Source: an uncultured Candidatus Melainabacteria bacterium (GTDB taxonomy: Bacteria > Cyanobacteriota > Vampirovibrionia > Gastranaerophilales > Gastranaerophilaceae). From it: a stretch of 61,927 nucleotides of DNA. The stretch covers positions 1 to 61,927 of the forward strand of contig CAKVLL010000009.1 of the NCBI GenBank assembly GCA_934757255.1. The letters run 5' to 3'. Under the pieces are notes generated by a model. The model saw only the letters and a list, made by a program, of their open reading frames with translations. It did not search any database and had not been told where the DNA came from. Below, piece after piece: positions 42,692-51,302 of this stretch (the stretch's first letter is position 1; every line of letters starts with the position of its first letter). Position numbers and translations under genes: made by a program.

Positions 42692-42787
42692 CCCTGCCCA
42701 ATTTTTAATCCCAGTTCGCCGCTGGGATTTTTTAATGCTTGGGGTGATTCTCACCACCGTGGAGGTTCTTCCCTCCATTTGCTTCTT
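42687..42787 (+). repeat. Direct repeat DR3
   Basis: TCCACCCCTGCCCA, the terminator hairpin (TTAG to TTCG in the loop) and the GGTGATTCTCACC and GGAGG/CCTCC hairpins repeat DR1/DR2. The 5' end extends three bases further into tRNA-Tyr sequence than DR2, so it was copied from tRNA-Tyr itself. Confidence 0.85.
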
Positions 42788-42863
42788 CTATTTGAACTCT
42801 GCATCGTTGGGTAAAAGTTTTAATAAGTAGCAAAAAATATTTTTACACTTTTTTATATGCATA

Positions 42864-44078
42864 ATGAAACCTATATCCAATATAAGTACATACATTAATA
42901 AAATTCCTAATTCTATTAAAGATAGCAAATATCCTTTAACACAATTAAATCTCCAAAATTTAGAGGGTGTTCAAAGTGATATCTGTTTGTTTAATGGTGA
43001 AAAACCTTCAACGATGGACGCAATTAGTTTCATTACTAAAAGATTTGAGACATTGAATCTATTTAGGGGTTGCACAGTTGGTTGTTCTCATTGTTTGAAA
43101 GATGCAAAAGCAGAAGATAGTAGAAGCATTCTATTTGAAGATTTATTGCGATTCTTAGATGGATTTAAAACTCTTAATGAGCGTTTAGGATTCAATGTTT
43201 TTAATGGAAACAAGTATTTAAGTATTGTTGATGATTCCAATCCATCTGATTTTCCTATTTCTGGCAAAGACAGAAAGCACAGTGTTGTAGAAGCTATCAA
43301 AGAAATTTATGAGAAACTAAATATTCCAATGCTATTTGTAACTTCCGGTTGGAATAAAGGTTCTAGCTACGCCCAAAAAGCTTCTGAAGAATTGGCGAAT
43401 GCTATACAAAAAAATCCATCTATGATTGAGTCTGTAGATATTTCTATTAATCCATTTGTTGGGATTTTGGAAAAATCAAGAGAAGCAAGTCAAAATCATA
43501 ATCAAGATAAAGCAGATTTCTTTAGAAATGTCTATACTTCAAGAATGGCGAATACTTTAGCAACATTTTTAAATGCACTAGCAAACAATAAGGCTCAAAT
43601 AATTTATCGTCATGCACCAAACGCGGAAGGTAATGAACTTGTCGACGAAAAAGCTACAAAACAACTTTATAAAGAAATTTATGCAAAATTAAGAAAAATT
43701 GTTGGTTCAAAATTAGATGAAATTCCAATGCTACAACCTGAACAACTTACGCAATTTGATAAATCACATCTTATTGAAGCTAGTGGACGCGGACGTAGAT
43801 TTTTTACAGCTGAAACGAACTTTTTAGAACAACAACAGCTCATTGATGAAGCTATCGAATGGGAAGCCATGAGTGAGCAAGAAAAATTTGCAAAACTCCG
43901 AGATGGAGCGTTAAAATGTATTGATATTAACGGTAATGTATATACTACGATGCCTGCATCACAAGTTGATTATATTTCAGCACCAATAGAATTAACACTT
44001 CCGACAAAAATTCAGCTTAATTATGAAAATAAAAAATCAACAACTCCTGTTTTTAGCGATATAGATTTAGAAGGTTGA
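42864..44078 (+). CDS. Radical-SAM-like protein (404 aa)
   Basis: C70, C74 and C77 in RGCTVGCSHCLKDAKAED form the CxxxCxxC motif that binds the 4Fe-4S cluster and SAM. Downstream strands (SIVDDSNPSDFPISG, IPMLFVTSGWNKG, VDISINPFVGIL) fit a TIM-barrel core. No SPASM-type Cys cluster is evident. Start ATG at 42864 has no Shine-Dalgarno, and a TATATG sits 5 nt ahead, so a leaderless transcript is possible. The gene abuts the integration-like region and converges on the AAA+ cluster. Substrate unknown. Confidence 0.75.
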   Translation: MKPISNISTYINKIPNSIKDSKYPLTQLNLQNLEGVQSDICLFNGEKPSTMDAISFITKRFETLNLFRGCTVGCSHCLKDAKAEDSRSILFEDLLRFLDGFKTLNERLGFNVFNGNKYLSIVDDSNPSDFPISGKDRKHSVVEAIKEIYEKLNIPMLFVTSGWNKGSSYAQKASEELANAIQKNPSMIESVDISINPFVGILEKSREASQNHNQDKADFFRNVYTSRMANTLATFLNALANNKAQIIYRHAPNAEGNELVDEKATKQLYKEIYAKLRKIVGSKLDEIPMLQPEQLTQFDKSHLIEASGRGRRFFTAETNFLEQQQLIDEAIEWEAMSEQEKFAKLRDGALKCIDINGNVYTTMPASQVDYISAPIELTLPTKIQLNYENKKSTTPVFSDIDLEG

Positions 44079-44112
44079 GGGTAACAGGACTTGCAAAGCA
44101 ATTATTTTCAAT

Positions 44113-45717
44113 TTATAGACATTCATTCAGCCATCTTGGAACGATTCGGAAATAATTCTTGTCATAAACTTTAAAAAAACTTGGTCGTATAATTACTCCG
44201 GAAGGTACTTTTATATCCAAACCGTTTACATCTTTTTTGTATAAAGGCGAGTCTGTATGACTGATATATTTTTCTAAATCTTTTGCGGACTGTCTATATA
44301 TGGCATCCTTTAATTCTAAAAACTCAAAATTCAACGCCTTTATTTTTTCTTTAAAATCCGAACTTTGAATATTATTAAAAGTATAATCCAACTCCGGATG
44401 ATAAATAAATTTCTTATCTTTTATAAAATCCAAAAGTTCATCATCTTCTGAATTCATAATCAATTCAATTGTAGAAATTCCAAATGAGTTAATTTTATCA
44501 TAATCAATATTGTCTAAATCTTTCAATTTCGATAAAATGGTTTTTCTTTCATCAGAATTCGCGAAATTTATAAGAAAATCAATAATTTCTGCTGCATAAT
44601 TTCCGCTGTAATTTAATTCAAACCCTTTGGATTTTTGAACAGTTTCGTCATTCAGAATTTGCATGATACTATCAAAATTTACGTTTCCAGCTTGAGCAAT
44701 TTTTTCTGTAATCTCCGTTTTTCTCTTCATGTCTGATAATGGAATAAAAGGAGTGTATTTTTCATGCGCATTCTTTTCGTAATCTTCTTTTGTCATACGC
44801 AACAAAGTCAACTGTGTGTCAGCAAATGGCACTCTTTCTCCATTGGTTTTATCATATTTTCTATACTCTTTTAGCCAATCAATAGCACTAACACCTTTTG
44901 AATTCTTTGCATTAAAAACTGTTAGCAAAGTTTTACCCTTTAATTGCCCTTTGGTATCTAAAGCAAAAAATATTGTTTTAAAATTCTCATAATTTTCCAA
45001 TGTATAATCGTCATTTATATATTTGTGTATAGGAATTTCTCCGTTAACATCTCTTTTAGTCATTAATTCGGCAACAAAATCAGGATAATTACGTAAATTG
45101 GTAATAACTGTATTCATTTCTTTGGAACTAAATTTGTGCATTGGAATTTGTTGATTTTCATCTTCTTGCAATTGTAACTGCATATAATAATCAATAGCTT
45201 TCCCCAATTCTATATTACTTAAGTTAAATCCAAGGTCATAAAATGTAGTTCGATATAATGGAATATTACCAAGTCTTGTTTTTAATAGAGTTTTTAATTC
45301 ATCCGAAATATCTTCTTCTTGAACCGGTATTTCTTCTGTTTTTTCTTCTTCTATAATTTCAGAATTGATTTGAGAAGCAACTTCAGTATTTATTTCTGGT
45401 TCTTCGATTGTTTCTTCCGATACTTGTGCTTGAGAATTTTCATTCAAACTATTTTCTTTATTATTTGTGTCGGGTGATTTTGGAGAACGACTAAACTTAT
45501 TTATACCGAGTTTTGTAAGCAATAACATTCCAAGCCCTGTTATTACCGCGATTATAGGTAGCGCAAAAGAAGAAATTATACCTAATTGCTGCATTGCTAC
45601 GGACGAAGTTATTATTCCGCCCGAAGCTAGATATTTTTCACCAACGTTATTTACTTGTCTTGATATTTTTTGATTTGAAATATATTTTAAACTATTGTTT
45701 ATCGGTGCAATTTTCAT
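44113..45717 (-). CDS. Ankyrin-like/C-terminal-module protein h (534 aa)
   Basis: Residues about 35-70 form a hydrophobic hairpin (SSFALPIIAVITGLGMLLL), then an acidic low-complexity linker (about 80-140), ankyrin-like LPIHK units (QIPMHKFSS, GEIPIHKYI, GVSAIDWL) and the shared C-terminal module (DYDKINSFGIS ... TIELIMNSEDDELL ... ELDYTFNN ... SPLYKK). It is last of the eight co-directional genes and 6 bp after gene g. N-terminus MKIAPINNSLKY lacks a clear F-x-G tag. Function unknown. Confidence 0.8.
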   Translation of the reverse strand: MKIAPINNSLKYISNQKISRQVNNVGEKYLASGGIITSSVAMQQLGIISSFALPIIAVITGLGMLLLTKLGINKFSRSPKSPDTNNKENSLNENSQAQVSEETIEEPEINTEVASQINSEIIEEEKTEEIPVQEEDISDELKTLLKTRLGNIPLYRTTFYDLGFNLSNIELGKAIDYYMQLQLQEDENQQIPMHKFSSKEMNTVITNLRNYPDFVAELMTKRDVNGEIPIHKYINDDYTLENYENFKTIFFALDTKGQLKGKTLLTVFNAKNSKGVSAIDWLKEYRKYDKTNGERVPFADTQLTLLRMTKEDYEKNAHEKYTPFIPLSDMKRKTEITEKIAQAGNVNFDSIMQILNDETVQKSKGFELNYSGNYAAEIIDFLINFANSDERKTILSKLKDLDNIDYDKINSFGISTIELIMNSEDDELLDFIKDKKFIYHPELDYTFNNIQSSDFKEKIKALNFEFLELKDAIYRQSAKDLEKYISHTDSPLYKKDVNGLDIKVPSGVIIRPSFFKVYDKNYFRIVPRWLNECL

Positions 45718-45722
45718 TTTTC

Positions 45723-46409
45723 CTACTTAATCATTTTCTTTATTTTTTCGCCCAAAAGGTTTCTTACTTGAACAGGAGGTATAAAACCTGGTTTGAATTT
45801 TTTTGAATTAAGCTTGTCAACAAGCGCTTTTAATTGTCTTTCTATTCCGAAGTCTACGGAGTCTGAACGTTCAATTTTTTGAACCATTTCTAAAATAGTG
45901 GCTTTTTCTTCCGGTTCAAATTTATCCAAATCAGAATTTCTAATAATTGTAGAAACTGTTTTTTTGATTCCTTCAACAAAATTTTTGTGCTGTTCTTCTG
46001 ATAAAATTCCTTGTTTTGGAGTAAATTTTTTCATTCTATTTGCACAAATAAGAGTCATAACAGGGTCTTTAAGTTCGTCCATTTTTTGCACTTCTTCTCT
46101 TAGCATTTTGCTATCAGCTTGACAAGTTGGAGAAAGTTTTTCTCTTAAATTGCTTGCCGTTTCTTCATCTCCAAAAAATTCCATTACATTATGCTCAGAC
46201 GCGTTTTGAATTGCACAGGTAAATTTTGATAAGAAACCTGCCACCTTTGTACTCATCTGGTTATCCAATTCAGGATACTTAAGCCTATCGAGAAGTTGTT
46301 GTTCTTCCATTTGTCTGCGTTGTTCTCTAAGACGCATAAGTTCACGAAGTTCTGCTTCTCTATGTGCGTTAGATTTAAAGTTAATTGTATTTATTCTAGC
46401 TATATTCAT
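45723..46409 (-). CDS. Helical protein g of the AAA+ cluster (228 aa)
   Basis: It lacks the C-terminal module and the hydrophobic hairpin. Starts MNIARINTINFKSNAHREAE (tag-like INFKS), followed by a charged coiled helix (LRELMRLREQRRQMEEQQLL) and a mostly helical body with two Cys. AAAGGAG fixes the start. Position and tag tie it to the neighbours; no known family. Confidence 0.75.
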   Translation of the reverse strand: MNIARINTINFKSNAHREAELRELMRLREQRRQMEEQQLLDRLKYPELDNQMSTKVAGFLSKFTCAIQNASEHNVMEFFGDEETASNLREKLSPTCQADSKMLREEVQKMDELKDPVMTLICANRMKKFTPKQGILSEEQHKNFVEGIKKTVSTIIRNSDLDKFEPEEKATILEMVQKIERSDSVDFGIERQLKALVDKLNSKKFKPGFIPPVQVRNLLGEKIKKMIK

Positions 46410-46436
46410 GTTTATCTCCTTTTTGTAACCTGAAAA

Positions 46437-47615
46437 CTAATCTTCCATAAAGTCTCTATATCTAATATCGTTATCTATAATTCCTTCATTTTGCAAATTG
46501 AATAGTATGTCAAACGCTGTATTAATGTGTCTGTGGTCTACGTGTTGTAAATCCATTATAATTTTTTGTTTATCACACAGTGGAGAATTAAAATAGCCTT
46601 TAATCAACTCTGTTGCAAGGTTTGAATTGTAATCATTAATCGCTTGCATCAATTCCGGATATACAAATTGCAAATTTTTAGCTTTGTGCTTAAAACTCTT
46701 GTCTTGGATATTTTCGAACGCAAAATCAAGCTCTTTAACATAGTTTATGTTTTTATTTTTTATCAATTCAAGTGCTTCTTTGCTTTCAGAATTAAAAATC
46801 TTTTCTACTACAGAAATTCCATTTGAATCTTGTTGATTGTAATCAATATCATTCATTTCTTGCATGATATCAACAATCTTGTCGTAATCATTTTGATTTT
46901 CTTCTGTTGGAACAATATCCATAAATTTGGTCAAAAGACTGTTTCCATCTTCAAATTTGTAATTAAAACAACTTCCTGAATTATAATTATTTGTGATAAA
47001 TTTTGTATTCAAAAAATCTAAGACATTTTTTGCACTGTCTAACTTATTAACTCCAAAATCATCAACAAAATCTAAAAAATCATTCCTGTCGCGTTTGATT
47101 ATATCACCACTTAAATTTCTAACATCTCGAATATCATTGCTATCCTGCAAATGATATTCTCTTGATACAATACCTGTCAATTCTGTTTTGCCAAACGCAT
47201 TTGTTTTAGTGCCTTTACCGGCTTGAAGAATATATTCGTGTATTGATTTACGTCCAAGAGTCAAAAATCCTGTTACAAAAGCTGCAGCACTTCCTATGCC
47301 ACACAAGAAGTTATTCAATATTGATGGTGCGGAAGTACTTATTACATCTATTGATTCTGCAAAAAAGTTATAAATACTCGGCACAGAAACGCCTAAAACA
47401 GATGCAAAAATTCCACCAAAGTAAAACAAAATAGGGTCAGGTTCTCTTGTGCCGATTTTTTTACCTTTTTTTACCACAACTTCAAACTTATCGGCGCAAT
47501 CTTTAATATATTTATTATTCAAGAATGTTTGTTGAGTGCAGCCAAATTGCTTGTAAGCACTCCTATCTACGTGTAATCCTTGGAAATTTGTTTGATTAAT
47601 TTGATTAATTTTCAT
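46437..47615 (-). CDS. NFQGL-tag protein f (392 aa)
   Basis: Starts MKINQINQTNFQGLHVDRSA; this ATG (47615) overlaps the previous gene by 11 nt, so translation is coupled. A hydrophobic hairpin lies at about residues 47-115 (FYFGGIFASVLGVSVPSIY and GIGSAAAFVTGFLTL). Then YILQAGKG, a linker, GNSLLTKFMDIVP and the C-terminal module (DYNQQDSNGIS, VEKIFNSESKEAL, ELDFAFEN, SPLCDKQ). It is the closest relative of gene e, over nearly full length. Function unknown. Confidence 0.8.
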   Translation of the reverse strand: MKINQINQTNFQGLHVDRSAYKQFGCTQQTFLNNKYIKDCADKFEVVVKKGKKIGTREPDPILFYFGGIFASVLGVSVPSIYNFFAESIDVISTSAPSILNNFLCGIGSAAAFVTGFLTLGRKSIHEYILQAGKGTKTNAFGKTELTGIVSREYHLQDSNDIRDVRNLSGDIIKRDRNDFLDFVDDFGVNKLDSAKNVLDFLNTKFITNNYNSGSCFNYKFEDGNSLLTKFMDIVPTEENQNDYDKIVDIMQEMNDIDYNQQDSNGISVVEKIFNSESKEALELIKNKNINYVKELDFAFENIQDKSFKHKAKNLQFVYPELMQAINDYNSNLATELIKGYFNSPLCDKQKIIMDLQHVDHRHINTAFDILFNLQNEGIIDNDIRYRDFMED

Positions 47616-48804
47616 AATAATTATTACCTTTTTTGTCATCAATTTTTACACCATTTGTGTGCAAAAGTTCTTCTAATGTATTATAAGTAACTAATGGTGC
47701 GTGTCCCCAAACGTAATCCATCATTTCTGAAACATTGCACAGTGGAGATTGAAATTCTGAAATAACAAGTGATAAAGCTTTATTTGAATGAAGTCTTATC
47801 GCATCTTTAATGTTTGGAAAATCTATATTTAAATTTCGAACTTTGCGTTTGAATTTACTGCTTTCAACGTTGTTATAAGCGTAATCCAACTCTCTAGAAT
47901 AAGTAAATTTAGTATCTTTTACTAAATCTAATGCTTCAATGTTTTCAGAATTAATTATTTTTTCTAAGATAGAAATATCATCTGAGTCTGTTTGATTGTA
48001 ATCAATATTCTTCATGTTTTTTAGAATATTAAAAATCTCATCATACTCTTTTTTGTTTGATTCATTCGGTATAATGTCGAAAAATCTAGTTAATAGACTG
48101 TTGCCTTTTTCGTCGCATTTGTAATTGAAACATTCACCATTATAATAATTCTTTTTGATTTTCGGATTTTTTAGTATTGCTAAAATATCTTTTGCTGTGT
48201 ATAAAAAGTCGCCGTTTTTCTCATATTCATCAATAATATCAAGAAAATCATCTCTGTCAGTTTTTTCTATATGTTCAGTTAATCCATAAATATTTCTAAT
48301 ATCACTATATTTGTTTATTTCGTATTGACCGGTTTTTGCTCCGGCAAATTTAGGAGTTCCAAATTTGTTTTCAACTAAGTTCTTTCCGGCTTGTAGAATG
48401 TAATTGTAACCTGTTGTTAATTCTTTATATTTAGAGTGGGCGTAAGTCGTTGCAGCACCGGCAATATTACCCACAAACGCTCCAAAGCCTGTTGCTGCTA
48501 ACCACTCATCCGGCAAAAGTTTGCATAAACCGCCGAATATGAATGTAGATGCGCCTAATATGGCAGTACCGGCTAAGCCTCCTAAAAACATATACAAACC
48601 TCTTGAAGAAACTTCAACTGCGCCTGTGTTTCGAGACTTTTTGGTGCTGCGTTTGATTAGTACATCGAATTTTTCAATGCAATTTTTTATATCTTTATTT
48701 CTCAGTAAATCGTCTTTCTTACAACCCATATCTTTGTAAAAATTTTTATCTACATGTAAACCTTTAAAACTTGTATTGTAATTTTGTATTTGTTGGATTT
48801 TCAT
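47605..48804 (-). CDS. NFKGL-tag protein e (399 aa)
   Basis: N-terminus MKIQQIQNYNTSFKGLHVDK. A hydrophobic pair at about residues 67-120 (GLYMFLGGLAGTAILGAST, and GFGAFVGNIAGAATTYAHS). Then YILQAGKNL, GNSLLTRFFDIIP and the C-terminal module (DYNQTDSDDIS, EKIINSENIEALDL, ELDYAYNN, SPLCNVS). It shares the order of elements with f and has the same length. AAAAGGAA upstream. Probably a membrane-attached protein; function unknown. Confidence 0.8.
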   Translation of the reverse strand: MKIQQIQNYNTSFKGLHVDKNFYKDMGCKKDDLLRNKDIKNCIEKFDVLIKRSTKKSRNTGAVEVSSRGLYMFLGGLAGTAILGASTFIFGGLCKLLPDEWLAATGFGAFVGNIAGAATTYAHSKYKELTTGYNYILQAGKNLVENKFGTPKFAGAKTGQYEINKYSDIRNIYGLTEHIEKTDRDDFLDIIDEYEKNGDFLYTAKDILAILKNPKIKKNYYNGECFNYKCDEKGNSLLTRFFDIIPNESNKKEYDEIFNILKNMKNIDYNQTDSDDISILEKIINSENIEALDLVKDTKFTYSRELDYAYNNVESSKFKRKVRNLNIDFPNIKDAIRLHSNKALSLVISEFQSPLCNVSEMMDYVWGHAPLVTYNTLEELLHTNGVKIDDKKGNNYYEN

Positions 48805-48848
48805 TTTATTTTATTCCTTTTTCCTTTTATTCAAGCGACAAATATTTT

Positions 48849-50438
48849 TTATACAATATAATCAGACAGATACTGTCCGAATTTTTCCCTGAAAAGTTCT
48901 GCAAAATGTTGATTTTCAGAATGATTTATTATATCTAATATTCTTCTTCCGTTATATTCTTTTTTGAACAATGGAGAAGTAAAACATTCATTTATTTCTT
49001 CAAAGTAACTCATACGTCCGACTTTTGCACCAAGCTCCAGACCTACAAAATCGAAGTTTAAATTTTTAACTTGTTTGCTAAATTCGTCGTTTTCGATTCT
49101 TCTATATGCATAATCTAATTCTGGAAAATATTCCAAATGTTTGTCACGCAAAAGTTCTAACAAATCTAAATCTTCTGCATTCAAAATCTTTTCTACAATA
49201 GAAATTCTATTTTTATCAACCTTGTTATAATCAATATTCGTAAGTTTTTGCAATTCTCTGATAATAACTTTCTTTTCTTCTTGAGAAGCCTTGTCAATAA
49301 TAAAATCAATTATTTTGCTAGAACCATAAGAATAATTTAACTGTTCACCTTTTGATTTTTGAAGATTTTTATTATTCAAAAGTCCCATAATGCCGGAAAA
49401 ATCAAAGTCTGAATTCATCTTTTCTTCTAAAGTCTTATTTTCTTCTTGTTCTGACTTTGCCACAGCCGGAATAAATGTTCCACGGACATGCTTACAATAA
49501 TCTTTTGCGTCTTCTACTTTTCTAATAATATTATCTACGACGATTGTATTATCTGAAATTGGCATCTTGCGCAAAGAATCCATTGCACTTTCACCCTGTT
49601 GATTTTTTGCTTCAAATACAGTTGCAAGCACACGCGGATATTTCTCTAAATTTGATGCAATATCATCAAGAGCATAAGCACTATCCATAGCCGCTTTGTT
49701 ATGAATAGGTAACTCTCCTTTGTTATTCTTTGTTAAGTATATTTCTGCTAAATCTTCCGGATTATTTTCTAAATAACTGTTCAAATTATAAAATTCATTA
49801 GCTCTTTGCGCTTTATGTATTGGCAAATTACCGTCTTCATCCCTTATAAGTTGTGTTTTTGCAAACAAATCCATAGCTTCTTTGTACTCTTGCGCTGACA
49901 ACCTTAAGTCTAAGGTATGGAGATTTTCCTTCAACAAATCTATTTTTCCACTTTGTATATATTTGTTCAAAAGACTTGCAGAACCGTGTGTAAAAACATT
50001 AGTCAAATAGGACTTTTCCAACTCGTCTAAGTTCACCCGTTTATTTAGAAGAACTTCTTCAGTTGTAACTCCACCAAGTTTCAATTCGTTAGTTTTGTCA
50101 TCTTTCTCTACTTTTTCACCAAGCTGAATTGTATTGGTAGAAAAATGCTTGAAAGCTGCAATAGCTGTAGTAATCATTGATGCGATTACTGTCAGAACAA
50201 TAACTTTCCAATCAGACGTAAACAAAGATGCACTCATACCACCAATCAAACCTAACATTGGCGTAAATACTGCCGGCGCCTTTTTCATAATGCGTTTTTT
50301 TACAATAACATCGCACTCATGAGCCAACTTATCAATGTCTGCCTTCATTGGCTGATTGAGCCCATTTATTACCCTTTTATTTCCATATAATCCTTGGAAG
50401 TTTGTATTAATATTTTGTACCGATTGGATTCTCATCAT
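48849..50438 (-). CDS. NFQGL-tag ankyrin-like protein d (529 aa)
   Basis: N-terminus MMRIQSVQNINTNFQGLYGN (the second Met, 50435, is equally likely). A hydrophobic hairpin (about 55-95: MLGLIGGMSASLFTSDWKVI, VLTVIASMITTAIA), LGEKVEKDDK, two ankyrin-like stretches with LPIHK (GNLPIHKAQRA, GELPIHNKAAM), and the C-terminal module (DYNKVDKNRIS, VEKILNAEDLDLLEL, ELDYAYRR, SPLFKKE). It is closest to gene b. Function unknown. Confidence 0.82.
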   Translation of the reverse strand: MMRIQSVQNINTNFQGLYGNKRVINGLNQPMKADIDKLAHECDVIVKKRIMKKAPAVFTPMLGLIGGMSASLFTSDWKVIVLTVIASMITTAIAAFKHFSTNTIQLGEKVEKDDKTNELKLGGVTTEEVLLNKRVNLDELEKSYLTNVFTHGSASLLNKYIQSGKIDLLKENLHTLDLRLSAQEYKEAMDLFAKTQLIRDEDGNLPIHKAQRANEFYNLNSYLENNPEDLAEIYLTKNNKGELPIHNKAAMDSAYALDDIASNLEKYPRVLATVFEAKNQQGESAMDSLRKMPISDNTIVVDNIIRKVEDAKDYCKHVRGTFIPAVAKSEQEENKTLEEKMNSDFDFSGIMGLLNNKNLQKSKGEQLNYSYGSSKIIDFIIDKASQEEKKVIIRELQKLTNIDYNKVDKNRISIVEKILNAEDLDLLELLRDKHLEYFPELDYAYRRIENDEFSKQVKNLNFDFVGLELGAKVGRMSYFEEINECFTSPLFKKEYNGRRILDIINHSENQHFAELFREKFGQYLSDYIV

Positions 50439-50447
50439 TTTCCCTTT

Positions 50448-51236
50448 TTATATGAACAAATAACCATCATATACACTAACTAAGTAATCATAGAAATTTA
50501 TGTTCTCGACTTCTTTTATTGCAATATCTGCAAGTTCCTTTCCTTGAACCTCTACTTTATAGAAAGGCGAAGAAAAATCATCAACTACATCTGCCAAGAC
50601 TTCTTTGTTTTCGCTTCTTACTGCTACTTTTAAATCTTCAAAATTCAAGTTCAATTTATCAACTTCTTTTTTAAAAGCAGGATTTTTGATATTTTCGTAT
50701 GTATAATCTAACTGTGTGTGATAATCTAGTTTCGTTTTGCTTACCAAATCCAAAAGCTGAAAATCTTCTGCATTCAAAATGTGTTCTAATATAGATATGT
50801 CATTTTCATCAACTTGGTTATAATTAATTTTAGGAAGTTTTGCCAACTTATTAACTATAACTGTTTTTTCATCTGGTTTAGCCTCATTAAGCAAATAGCT
50901 GATTGTTTTTGTAACGAATTTAGAATCAAGCATTTCGCCTTCCGACGCTTGAACTTCTTTTGTTTCTAAAACTCCTAAAATATCTTTAGAACCAACTAAT
51001 ATTTTAGCAGCCATTGCTGTTGCATTTTGTGCATTTATATAACTATCAAACCAATTATCAAACCATTCTTTTGTTGGTTTCTTTATTTCTTTGGTGATTT
51101 CAGATTTGCTTTCTTGCATAACATTTTCAGAAAATCTTTGAACAACACTCTGTCCTTTTTGCAATTTCTGCATTCTAACAAGTTTATGCCCTAGCCCTTG
51201 AAAGTTTGTATTAGTTTGTATTGATTGAATTCTCAT
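50448..51236 (-). CDS. NFQGL-tag protein c (262 aa, short form)
   Basis: N-terminus MRIQSIQTNTNFQGLGHKL. It has the tag and the C-terminal module (NYNQVDENDIS, EHILNAEDFQLLDL, QLDYTYEN, SSPFYKVE) but not the ankyrin-like repeats, and no strong membrane span was seen. It may be a reduced paralogue or a soluble partner. AAGGAG fixes the start. Confidence 0.82.
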   Translation of the reverse strand: MRIQSIQTNTNFQGLGHKLVRMQKLQKGQSVVQRFSENVMQESKSEITKEIKKPTKEWFDNWFDSYINAQNATAMAAKILVGSKDILGVLETKEVQASEGEMLDSKFVTKTISYLLNEAKPDEKTVIVNKLAKLPKINYNQVDENDISILEHILNAEDFQLLDLVSKTKLDYHTQLDYTYENIKNPAFKKEVDKLNLNFEDLKVAVRSENKEVLADVVDDFSSPFYKVEVQGKELADIAIKEVENINFYDYLVSVYDGYLFI

Positions 51237-51302
51237 TATTTTCTCCTTTTTTGTTTGTTATATTGAATATAAATCATTTAAGAAGACCGATTAGTTTTAT
51301 TA

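Larger units (their letters stand above)
42071..42863. other. 790-bp region without intact genes
   Basis: Contents: a hairpin-rich stretch with ATAGCAAGCTCGC and TTACGCGCTATAT near 42387-42424; two degenerate copies of a ~31-bp TATGAATG... unit (about 42490-42555); a cut CDS remnant (42581-42691); DR3 (42687-42787). It looks like remnants of a deleted element. Confidence 0.55.

Noticed and set aside
42581..42778. 65-aa frame read through DR3
   Set aside because: Its 5' half is the reverse of the terminator repeat; only the part up to about 42691 can be an original coding remnant.
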